Position numbers and translations under genes: made by a program | Part shown: positions 27,339-35,195 of the stretch, in pieces | Numbering within the stretch: position 1 is the stretch's first letter | How the letters are laid out: every line of letters begins with the position of its first letter | The notes under the pieces: model-generated | Database searches by the model: none | What the model saw: the letters and a program-made list of their open reading frames with translations, nothing else | Told to the model about the DNA's origin: nothing | Assembly: GCF_006476045.1 (NCBI RefSeq) | Contig: NZ_SRZY01000027.1 | Coordinates: 1 to 64,000, forward strand | Reading direction: 5' to 3' | Length of the DNA: 64,000 bases | From: Sphingobacterium lumbrici | Lineage (GTDB): Bacteria > Bacteroidota > Bacteroidia > Sphingobacteriales > Sphingobacteriaceae

Positions 27339-28082
27339 ATGATTTTAAAAAAACTTCAACTGTTAATCGTTCTGGCGGTTCTTTTTTTATTGACAGGCTG
27401 TAGTTCGATGTACATGCCTAATGTACCGCCTACTCCGATGTTTAGAAATCAGGGCGAAGCATTTATTTCAGGACACATAAATACACAAGGTAATATGAGT
27501 GGATCTTTTGGTGTGGCAGCTACAGATCATATCGCAATAATCACGAATGGATCCTATATAAAAAGTGGTATAAAATCCAACGAACAGTTCGATCAAAAAT
27601 TGATCGAAGGGGGAATAGGCTATTTTGCCAAGATGGGGAAAGATAAAAGACAGATATTGGAATTTTATGGTGGGTATGGTATAGGCAATACCCTGAATAT
27701 TGATAAACGGGCATCTACAACAGGGTTTGAAGCCGTTGAAATCCGAGAAATGGATTTTGATAAAATATTTGTGCAAATAAACTATTCCTCGACTCAAAAG
27801 CGCAAACTTAATTTGTTTGGCAATAAAAGGGAATTAAATTACGGTACGGCAATTCGGCTAAGTAGAGTTGGTATGACAGATTTTGTCGTAGATGGGGTAG
27901 GTGTGCAAAAAGAAGAAAACTTGTTTATTGAACCCGTATTTTTTACCCGTCTGGAACTTTTTAAAGGTTTTCAACTGCAATACACAACAGGTTTTAATAT
28001 TGGTGTAGTGGATAACGAATATTTAAAGGCCGGTAATTCAATTTTCACGTTAGGTGTATCATATAATTTTGGGAAAAAATAA
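27339..28082 (+). CDS. Predicted lipoprotein with beta-rich fold, unknown function
   Basis: A 247-residue lipoprotein: signal ending LFLLTGCSS puts the lipid Cys near residue 21. The rest looks beta-rich and barrel-like (GGIGYFAKMGKDKRQ, LEFYGGYGIGNTL, FTLGVSYNFGKK), with a C-terminal strand ending in an aromatic residue. No named family is recognised. It is 48 bp upstream of another lipoprotein gene, so they may share a transcript. Confidence 0.75.
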   Translation: MILKKLQLLIVLAVLFLLTGCSSMYMPNVPPTPMFRNQGEAFISGHINTQGNMSGSFGVAATDHIAIITNGSYIKSGIKSNEQFDQKLIEGGIGYFAKMGKDKRQILEFYGGYGIGNTLNIDKRASTTGFEAVEIREMDFDKIFVQINYSSTQKRKLNLFGNKRELNYGTAIRLSRVGMTDFVVDGVGVQKEENLFIEPVFFTRLELFKGFQLQYTTGFNIGVVDNEYLKAGNSIFTLGVSYNFGKK

Positions 28083-28130
28083 TAATAAAGATGGACGATC
28101 CATCTGACAGACATAAAAAAATATTAACAG

Positions 28131-28727
28131 ATGAAAAAAATAAGGTTATTATCAGGGGTCATTGTATTATCTCTTGTCATTTTCGGATGTGTTGCGAGCA
28201 AACGAGCGCAGGTAGAAGCTTTAGCGAAATGTAGGTATGACATACAATCCGTCAATAGCATGTTGGTAGGTGGTAAATCCGTTGAAAGTTTTGATACAGG
28301 AAATGGAATTAATCTAGCTTCTGTACCCAGTATCGCATTGGCTATTTTGAGAAAGGATCTTCCTTTGGAAGCGAACGTAAATTTAAAGATAACCAATCCT
28401 TCCCAGACAACTGCCGCCATCAACCAATTTAAATATTTGATAGAAATACAAGGCAATCCGGTATTCGAAGGAACAGTTGACGAAAATATTCGTTTAACAA
28501 CCAATGAATCTAGTATAGTTCCATTAAGTTTTAAGCTAAATTTATTTGGAGCAGATAAAAAGGATAATTATGTGGAAAAGATTTTTGATGAACTTTTTAA
28601 AAGAGAGAAAAGCGATAATTTTATGACATTGAAAATTAAACCTTCTTTTCGAATTGGAGGCAACAATATCTATTATCCAACATACATTACGGTGGATACA
28701 AATTTGCTTAAAAAGCTAAAAATTTAG
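28131..28727 (+). CDS. LEA14/WHy-like lipoprotein
   Basis: A 198-residue protein with a lipoprotein signal ending LVIFGCVAS. The middle, EANVNLKITNPSQTTAAI followed by FKYLIEIQGNPVFEG, resembles the LEA type 2 / water-stress (WHy) domain, an immunoglobulin-like fold found in plant desiccation proteins and in many bacterial lipoproteins. The family match is by pattern recognition only. It is closed by the hairpin at 28752-28782. Confidence 0.7.
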   Translation: MKKIRLLSGVIVLSLVIFGCVASKRAQVEALAKCRYDIQSVNSMLVGGKSVESFDTGNGINLASVPSIALAILRKDLPLEANVNLKITNPSQTTAAINQFKYLIEIQGNPVFEGTVDENIRLTTNESSIVPLSFKLNLFGADKKDNYVEKIFDELFKREKSDNFMTLKIKPSFRIGGNNIYYPTYITVDTNLLKKLKI

Positions 28728-28751
28728 ATTTTTAATGGAGAATTGTTAGCG

Positions 28752-28786
28752 AAAGGCTTTTGAAATCATTTCAAAAGCCTTTTCTT
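28752..28786 (+). terminator. Terminator hairpin directly before the AEC transporter start
   Basis: AAAGGCTTTTGAAAT (28752-28766) and ATTTCAAAAGCCTTT (28768-28782) form a 15-bp inverted repeat with a 1-nt centre, followed by TCTTT. The next start codon, GTG 28794, is only 11 bp further on. Confidence 0.75.
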
Positions 28787-28793
28787 TGCTGTC

Positions 28794-29708
28794 GTGTTAA
28801 ATTTTCTAATAATCTTGATTGCCTTGGTGGCAGGTTTTATTGTCAAACAAACCAAGTTGGTAGACGCAAATGCCTATAAAGGGATCAATATATGGGTAAT
28901 ATATGTTGCTCTTCCAGCTGTGGCACTTAAATGCATACCACAGATTGACTGGAATATCGCTTATCTATTTACGGTCGTGCTGCCGTTCCTGGTTTTTGGC
29001 GGATCATTTTTGTTTTTTAAGTACCTTAATATATTTCTAAAACTCTCGAATCGCAATTTAAGGACTTTAATCCTAGTTTCGGGATTAAGTAATACATCGT
29101 TTATTGGGTTTCCATTGATTATAACTTTTTTCGGAGAGGAATATTTAAAAATTGGTATTGTAAGTGATCAAACCACTTTTTTTATTTTGTCTTCATGGGG
29201 AGTAATACTTGCTCTAGGTGCTAAAAAAGTCGGACTTAAGACAGAAGACAGAACTTCTTTTATTATTAAAAGAATATTCTCCTTTCCTCCCCTTGTTGCA
29301 TGTGTAATTGCTGTTATTTTTCGGGATGTATGGCTTAATGAAGTATCTCAAGGTTTGCTCACCGCTTTTGCTTCAACGGTTTCACCTTTAGCACTTTTTT
29401 CGATAGGCATGCAGTTGAATTTTAAGAACTGGAAGAAGGAATTGAATTTAATTTCATATTCCTTGGTCTATAAACTGATTTTAAGTCCTTTTATTCTGAT
29501 CATACTTACGCTTTTAATGGGATTACATGGAACTTTCTACCAAGTTTCCGTCTTTGAAATGGTTATGCCAAGTCTAGTCGCAACGAGTGTTGTTGTACAA
29601 CAGTTTGGTTTAAATACTAAACTTGCAAATACAATAATAGGAGCAAGTATTATTATTGGATTATTTCTTTCTTTAATTTGGCATAGTGTGATAATTACAC
29701 TATTGTAA
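28794..29708 (+). CDS. AEC (auxin efflux carrier) family transporter
   Basis: A 304-residue inner-membrane protein with about 10 hydrophobic helices in two inverted halves, as in the AEC/BASS-like fold (VIYVALPAVALKCIP in the first half, MVMPSLVATSVVVQQFGL in the second). Substrates of bacterial members include malate and other carboxylates. The start is a GTG at 28794; no better ATG exists because the upstream bases are taken by a terminator hairpin, which leaves no room for a promoter. Translation could depend on read-through. Confidence 0.8.
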   Translation: MLNFLIILIALVAGFIVKQTKLVDANAYKGINIWVIYVALPAVALKCIPQIDWNIAYLFTVVLPFLVFGGSFLFFKYLNIFLKLSNRNLRTLILVSGLSNTSFIGFPLIITFFGEEYLKIGIVSDQTTFFILSSWGVILALGAKKVGLKTEDRTSFIIKRIFSFPPLVACVIAVIFRDVWLNEVSQGLLTAFASTVSPLALFSIGMQLNFKNWKKELNLISYSLVYKLILSPFILIILTLLMGLHGTFYQVSVFEMVMPSLVATSVVVQQFGLNTKLANTIIGASIIIGLFLSLIWHSVIITLL

Positions 29709-29807
29709 CGGCTTTGTTATTTTTTCATGTCAGTAACCTGAATTTTATTTACTACTTTAGACTTAGTTTATCAAATTAGATATACTGAACCTATAATGTG
29801 ATATTTA

Positions 29808-30173
29808 ATGAATAGAATTTTCTTGTTTTCTGTTTTGAGTATTTCGATTTTGCAGGCTCAAATTGCTCATAAGCGTTATGTTCAGCAGATCGAGGACATC
29901 GCACTTGGGCTTACTATGGAAGAAATTCCGGGAGGTATATTTATGATGGGAAGCAATAGTTCTCCCAACGCCGATGAAAAACCTGCTCATAAGGTTAAAA
30001 TTGATCCTTTTTGGATGGGGACCTATAAAGTTGCTTGGGATATTTATGAACCATTTTTATACAAGGATTATGATCAGTCTAAACAGGCAGTTAGCACTAT
30101 TCCTCAGTATGTAGACGCAGTTACTAGACCGACTAAGCCTTATTTGTTTAACGAACAATTATATACATTATGA
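29808..30173 (+). pseudogene. Truncated formylglycine-generating-enzyme-like (SUMF1) gene
   Basis: A 121-residue product with a signal peptide (ISILQAQ) and only the first part of an FGE-sulfatase (SUMF1) domain: EIPGGIFMMGSNSSPNADEKPAHKVKIDPFWMGTYKV, and DAVTRPTKPY. In full-length relatives the domain continues with the catalytic region (motif like YPTEAEWEYA) for about 200 more residues. Here the frame ends with LFNEQLYTL and stop. The last bases look like the untranslated leader of the next gene, whose ATG overlaps the stop (ATGA). This points to a deletion that fused the genes, leaving a gene remnant or a short orphan domain. Confidence 0.75.
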
Positions 30174-31087
30174 AAAGATCAGATTTTGTTAAAAATGCAG
30201 GTTTACTTATTGGAAGCTCTGTGTTTCTTGGTTCATCTTTAAAAGCATCTACATCAGGTAATAATAACATGAAGAATCAAACGTTTAAATTAGACTATGC
30301 CCCACATCAAGGTATGTTTAGTACTTCGGCAGGTAAAAATTTCCTCGATGAAATACAATATATGTATGATCTGGGCTTTCGTAGTATTGAAGATAATGGT
30401 ATGTCCGGACGTCCCGTGGAAGAGCAAAAAAAGGTGGGAGAGCTGCTTGCTAAGTTAGGTATGAGAATGGGGGTATTCGTTGTGCCAAAAGGGGGGAATG
30501 GAGCAAATACATTGGCAGCAGGCAAGCAAGAGCATGTAGATATATTTTTGAAAGGATGTCGAGATTCTGTTGAAATTTCGAAGCGTGTGAATGCCAAATG
30601 GGTAACAGTAGTGCCGGGAGACTACGATCGTCATCTCCCGATTGGTATACAAACGGCACATGTAATAGAAGGATTAAAGAGAGGTGCTGAAATATTCGAA
30701 CCGCATGGAATTACGATGGTTTTAGAACCTCTAAGTGATACTCCAGATCTTTTTCTGCGCTTCACCGATCAAACCTATGAAATTTGTAAAGCGGTGAATA
30801 GTCCGTCATGTAAAATTCTATATGACGCGTATCACCAACAAAAGAACGAAGGAAATTTGATCAATTTGATGAACCAGTGTTGGAGCGAGATTGCGTATAT
30901 TCAAGTGGGAGATAATCCAGGAAGAAAAGAACCTACGACAGGAGAAATTAACTATAAAAATGTATTTAAATGGTTGTATGAAAAAGGTTACAAAGGCATA
31001 GTAGGTATGGAGCACGGTATGTCGAAATCGGGAAACGAGGGTGAAATAGCTTTGGTAAATGCCTACCGAGAAGTAGACAACTTTTAA
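30170..31087 (+). CDS. Hydroxypyruvate isomerase-like TIM-barrel protein with Tat-type leader
   Basis: A 305-residue member of the xylose isomerase-like TIM-barrel family. The N-terminus MKRSDFVKNAGLLIGSSVFL resembles a Tat leader with a K-R pair. Metal-binding residues are expected in VLEPLSD, KILYDAYHQQ, IQVGDNPGRKEP and GMEHGMS; the NPGR..P.G segment is characteristic of hydroxypyruvate isomerases. It overlaps the truncated SUMF1 gene by 4 bp and lies 94 bp before a GMC oxidoreductase, in a sugar-oxidation cluster. Exact substrate unknown. Confidence 0.88.
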   Translation: MKRSDFVKNAGLLIGSSVFLGSSLKASTSGNNNMKNQTFKLDYAPHQGMFSTSAGKNFLDEIQYMYDLGFRSIEDNGMSGRPVEEQKKVGELLAKLGMRMGVFVVPKGGNGANTLAAGKQEHVDIFLKGCRDSVEISKRVNAKWVTVVPGDYDRHLPIGIQTAHVIEGLKRGAEIFEPHGITMVLEPLSDTPDLFLRFTDQTYEICKAVNSPSCKILYDAYHQQKNEGNLINLMNQCWSEIAYIQVGDNPGRKEPTTGEINYKNVFKWLYEKGYKGIVGMEHGMSKSGNEGEIALVNAYREVDNF

Positions 31088-31181
31088 TGCAAAAAAAATA
31101 TCCTATTCTTAAATACTCTTTAAGGATGAAAAAATAGAGAACAGAATTGAAAATAGTTAGAAACAAACTAGTAGAAGAAAT

Positions 31182-32864
31182 ATGGCAGACAATGTTTATG
31201 ATGCAATAGTAATTGGATCGGGTATCAGTGGAGGATGGGCTGCGAAAGAGCTTACGGAGAAGGGGTTAAAAACCATTATGTTGGAACGTGGTCGGAATGT
31301 TGAACATGTTAAGGATTATCATGCGAATAAAGAGACATGGGAATACCCACATCGCGGTGGTCGTACAAAACAAATGGAAGCAGATTATCCGGTATTAAAA
31401 CGTGATTATCCATTGAATGAGAAAAATTTGGACTTCTGGGTTAATGAAAAAGAAAGTCCATATACAGAAATCAAGCGTTTTGATTGGTTTAGAGGGTACC
31501 ATGTAGGAGGGAGATCTTTGATGTGGGGACGTCAAAGTTACCGTTTTTCAGAGCTTGATTTTGAGGCTAATTTAAAAGATGGACATGGTACAGATTGGCC
31601 TATCCGATATGCAGATATTGCTCCTTGGTATAGCTACGCCGAAAAATGGGCCGGGATTTCGGGTAATCGTGATGGATTAGCCGTATTGCCCGATGGCGAG
31701 TTTATGCCTCCTATGGATATGAACATTGTCGAGAAAGATCTTGCTTCACGATTAAAGAAAGAATATGGTGGTCAACGTCATTTCATCATGGGAAGAACGG
31801 CTAATATTACTAAACCACATACCGGACGTATCAATTGTCAGTACCAAAACCAGTGTTGGTTAGGCTGTAATTTCGGAGCATACTTTAGTACACAGTCTTC
31901 GACATTGCCACCTGCAGTGGCCACAGGTAACCTAACCTTGCGACCTTTCTCTATTGTTACTGAGATTATTTATGACAAGGATACACAGAAAGCTAAAGGT
32001 GTAAGAATTATTGATGCGGAAACAAATCAAACCTATGAATTTTTTGCTAAAGTGATTTTTGTATGTGCTTCTGCGTTTAACTCAACTTGGGTATTAATGA
32101 ATTCTGCCACCGATGTGTGGGAAGATGGACTGGGAAGCAGCAGTGGTGAATTGGGACATAATGCAATGGATCACCATTTCCGGGTTGGTGCCGGTGGAAC
32201 AGTAGAGGGATATGAAGATAAGTATATTTTCGGACGTAGACCGACCGGATTGTATGTTCCTCGTTTTGTCAACGTGGATGGAGACACAAAGCAACGCGAA
32301 TATGTACGCGGTTTTGGATATCAAGGAGCTGCGAATCGCGGGCGTTGGTCGGGTGAAGTAGCAGAGATGAGTGTAGGTGGAGACTGGAAAGATGCTATGC
32401 TTGAACCTGGTAATTGGTCAGTCGGGTTTACTGCATTTGGTGAAATTCTACCATATCACGAAAATCGCATCTTTTTAGATAAAGATACAAAAGACAAATG
32501 GGGCTTGCCGGTATTGTCTATGGATATGGAGCTAAAAGACAATGAGAAAAAAATGCGTAAAGATATGGCAGAGGAGATGAAGGAAATGTTAGAAAAAGTA
32601 GGTGTGAAAGATGTGTATACCTATGATAATGATTATGCCTTCGGTATGGGGATTCACGAAATGGGTACGGCGCGTATGGGTACGGATGCAAAAAATTCGG
32701 TTTTAAATAAGTATAATCAAGTTTGGGATGCAAAAAATGTATTTGTTACAGATGGTGCAAGTATGACATCAGGAGCTTGTGTAAATCCCTCGTTAACGTA
32801 TATGGCTTTGACGGCTAGAGCTGTAGACTTTGCTGTTTCGGAATTAAAAAAAGGGAATTTGTAA
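31182..32864 (+). CDS. GMC family FAD-dependent oxidoreductase (sugar dehydrogenase)
   Basis: A 560-residue flavoprotein. The Rossmann motif is AIVIGSGISGGWAAKELTEKG at the N-terminus; GGRSLMWGRQ is the second GMC-like signature, and HEMGTARMGTD plus DGASMTSGACVNPSLTYM near the C-terminus contain the catalytic His and flavin-contacting residues. Together with a gluconate 2-dehydrogenase subunit 3-like protein (34333-34995), this is the composition of membrane-linked glucoside 3-dehydrogenases that oxidise sugars at C3. It has no signal peptide of its own and could be exported bound to the Tat-bearing small subunit. Confidence 0.92.
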   Translation: MADNVYDAIVIGSGISGGWAAKELTEKGLKTIMLERGRNVEHVKDYHANKETWEYPHRGGRTKQMEADYPVLKRDYPLNEKNLDFWVNEKESPYTEIKRFDWFRGYHVGGRSLMWGRQSYRFSELDFEANLKDGHGTDWPIRYADIAPWYSYAEKWAGISGNRDGLAVLPDGEFMPPMDMNIVEKDLASRLKKEYGGQRHFIMGRTANITKPHTGRINCQYQNQCWLGCNFGAYFSTQSSTLPPAVATGNLTLRPFSIVTEIIYDKDTQKAKGVRIIDAETNQTYEFFAKVIFVCASAFNSTWVLMNSATDVWEDGLGSSSGELGHNAMDHHFRVGAGGTVEGYEDKYIFGRRPTGLYVPRFVNVDGDTKQREYVRGFGYQGAANRGRWSGEVAEMSVGGDWKDAMLEPGNWSVGFTAFGEILPYHENRIFLDKDTKDKWGLPVLSMDMELKDNEKKMRKDMAEEMKEMLEKVGVKDVYTYDNDYAFGMGIHEMGTARMGTDAKNSVLNKYNQVWDAKNVFVTDGASMTSGACVNPSLTYMALTARAVDFAVSELKKGNL

Positions 32865-32889
32865 TTATACGCAATTAGACCTATATAAC

Positions 32890-34320
32890 ATGGACAAAAC
32901 AAACGAAAGTAGAAGAGATTTTATAAAGAAAGCAGCCATAGCAGCGGTTGGTATTACTATAGTACCGAGACATGTACTCGGAGGCGAGGGATATAGGGCG
33001 CCAAGCGACATGCTCCAAATTGCATCGATCGGTGTCGGAGGAATGGGACAATCGGATGTAAATAATTTTTTCAAAAGTGGAAAAGCGAATATTGCTTATC
33101 TATGTGATGTAGATACCGTAAGAGCGAAGAATTCGGTTCAGAATTTTCCTAAAGCAAAGTTTTATACCGATTTCCGGGAAATGTTGGATAAAGAGTATGC
33201 ACATATTGATGCGGTATCAATTTCTACTCCAGATCACAACCATGCTATACAAACTTTAGCAGCGATGCAGCTTGGCAAGCATGTGTACGTACAAAAGCCA
33301 ATGGCTCATGATGTTTGGGAAGCAAGGGTTTTGACAGATGCCGCCAAAAAATATAAAGTAGTGACGCAGATGGGTAACCAAGGTTCATCTGGGGATGGCG
33401 TGCGTCAGATGCGTGAGTGGGTTGATGCGGGACTTATCGGAGATTTGGAAGAAATTTATTGTTGGACAGATAGACCGGTTTGGCCACAAGGTATTTCTTG
33501 GCCCGCTCAAAAAGCACAAGTTCCGAATACATTGGATTGGGACAAATGGTTAGGTACAGCACCACAGACTGATTATTTTGATAAACTGGTTCCATTTAAT
33601 TGGAGGGGGTGGTGGCCTTATGGCACGGGGGCACTAGGTGATATGGGCTGTCATAATATGGAAGCTCCATTTAGTATTTATGGATTACAGTATGTGAAAG
33701 ACGTGCAAGCAAGTGTAGGATCGATATATGTGGATGAGTTCAAACGCGGATATTTTCCAGAATCATGCCCTCCATCTAGTTATGCAACATTGACTTTTCC
33801 TAAAACAGCAAAAACTAAAAGTGATGTAAAAATTCATTGGATGGACGGTGGTATTCAACCACCGAGACCGGAAGAATTAGGACCAAATGAAATGTTTGGT
33901 GATGGTGGGAACGGTATTCTGTTTATCGGAAAAAAAGGTAAGATTTTGGCAGATACGTATGCCGATAATCCAAGATTATTGCCAACGGATAAAAAATATA
34001 GAGAAGTAAAACAAAAATATGCCCGAGTAGAAGGAGGTGCATCTGGGCATTGGGCACAGTGGGTAGAAGGATGTCTTGCCGGTTACGGTAATATGGAGAT
34101 GTCTTCACCTTTTGAAATTGCCGGTCCTTTGACGGAAGCACTATTAATGGCTAATTTGGCTATTAGAGGATCTGATTTGAAAATCAATAATAGATACCCA
34201 GGTCGTGGGTTAAAATTATTGTGGGATAATGATAAGATGCGCGTTACTAATTTTGATGATGTAAACCAATTTGTCAAAAGAACGTACCGTACGGGCTGGG
34301 AGATTAATTATACTTTTTAA
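32890..34320 (+). CDS. Gfo/Idh/MocA family oxidoreductase with Tat leader
   Basis: A 476-residue NAD(P)-dependent oxidoreductase with a twin-arginine leader (ESRRDFIKKAAIAAVGITIV) marking export. The Rossmann motif IGVGGMGQSDVNNF lies near residue 47, and the EKP-type motif appears as YVQKPMAHDVWEAR near 135, so the conserved Lys is present with Gln in place of Glu. DMGCHNMEAPF follows in the catalytic region. In the cluster context it may reduce or interconvert 3-keto-sugars. It is 25 bp after the GMC gene and 12 bp before the small-subunit gene. Confidence 0.9.
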   Translation: MDKTNESRRDFIKKAAIAAVGITIVPRHVLGGEGYRAPSDMLQIASIGVGGMGQSDVNNFFKSGKANIAYLCDVDTVRAKNSVQNFPKAKFYTDFREMLDKEYAHIDAVSISTPDHNHAIQTLAAMQLGKHVYVQKPMAHDVWEARVLTDAAKKYKVVTQMGNQGSSGDGVRQMREWVDAGLIGDLEEIYCWTDRPVWPQGISWPAQKAQVPNTLDWDKWLGTAPQTDYFDKLVPFNWRGWWPYGTGALGDMGCHNMEAPFSIYGLQYVKDVQASVGSIYVDEFKRGYFPESCPPSSYATLTFPKTAKTKSDVKIHWMDGGIQPPRPEELGPNEMFGDGGNGILFIGKKGKILADTYADNPRLLPTDKKYREVKQKYARVEGGASGHWAQWVEGCLAGYGNMEMSSPFEIAGPLTEALLMANLAIRGSDLKINNRYPGRGLKLLWDNDKMRVTNFDDVNQFVKRTYRTGWEINYTF

Positions 34321-34332
34321 TAGTTAAAAAAG

Positions 34333-34995
34333 ATGAACAGAAGACAAGCAATACAGCGAGTTGCGATGATTATAGGTGGATCTGTAATCGGTGCTAATTT
34401 ATTTTTAGAAGGATGTACAAGACCATCTTCTAAAGATATAGCAATATTATTTGAGCAAACTAATGTGGATTTATTAAACGAATTGGCAGAGGCTGTTTTA
34501 CCTCGTACCTCAACTCCGGGAGCGAAAGATGCAAATGTTGGTGCTTTTATTCCGATAATGATAAGAGATTGTTATACATCAGTAGATCAAAAATCGTTTT
34601 TAGAAGGGTTATCCAAAGTAGATGAAATTTCACAAAAAGCATTTAATAAGAAATTTGCAGTATTGACACAGGAAGAGCGTCTACAATTTGTAAATACATT
34701 GGATAAAGAAGCGAAGGATTATCAAAAAGAGAAAAGAGAGAAAGAGAAAGCAAGAGAGCAGGATAGTAGAGCCAACCAAAATGAGAATTCGACAAATAAG
34801 CAAAATCAAAGTGCCAATAAAGTTAATGATTTAGATGAGCTTCCCAATCACTTCTTTACAATGCTGAAGCAACTAACGCTTATCGGCTTTTTTACCTCTG
34901 AAGTAGGAATGACACAAGCATTACGATATGTAAAGATTCCGGGTAAATTTGATGGAGATTACCCTTATCAAAAAGGAGATAGGGCATTTGCATAA
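34333..34995 (+). CDS. Gluconate 2-dehydrogenase subunit 3 family protein
   Basis: A 220-residue protein with a Tat/lipoprotein-like leader: MNRRQAIQRVAMIIGGSVIG, and FLEGC as possible lipobox. The region LAEAVLPRTSTPGAKDANVG is the core motif of the gluconate 2-dehydrogenase subunit 3 family, small partners of GMC flavoproteins that help in export and electron transfer. A low-complexity insert rich in Lys, Glu, Asn and Gln (residues about 130-170) is unusual. The gene ends an operon closed by the terminator at 35002-35041. Confidence 0.88.
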   Translation: MNRRQAIQRVAMIIGGSVIGANLFLEGCTRPSSKDIAILFEQTNVDLLNELAEAVLPRTSTPGAKDANVGAFIPIMIRDCYTSVDQKSFLEGLSKVDEISQKAFNKKFAVLTQEERLQFVNTLDKEAKDYQKEKREKEKAREQDSRANQNENSTNKQNQSANKVNDLDELPNHFFTMLKQLTLIGFFTSEVGMTQALRYVKIPGKFDGDYPYQKGDRAFA

Positions 34996-35001
34996 TAAAA
35001 C

Positions 35002-35041
35002 AGTAACCAGTATTTAGATATTTGAAATGCTGGTTACTTTG
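35002..35041 (+). terminator. Terminator after the GMC/Gfo/subunit-3 operon
   Basis: AGTAACCAGTATTT (35002-35015) pairs with AAATGCTGGTTACT (35025-35038) with one G-T wobble. Confidence 0.75.
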
Positions 35042-35195
35042 TGGAGTCTTTCGCAATTAGGATGGATAGATTGTATGTGGTGACCTTAACTCAATTAGTG
35101 AGCATCAAGAATATTTTGAAAATTTAATTAATAGGTTTATATAAGTCCAAACATTTTCTTACATTTAAACTCTAAACTAATATCAAATTAAGCCA

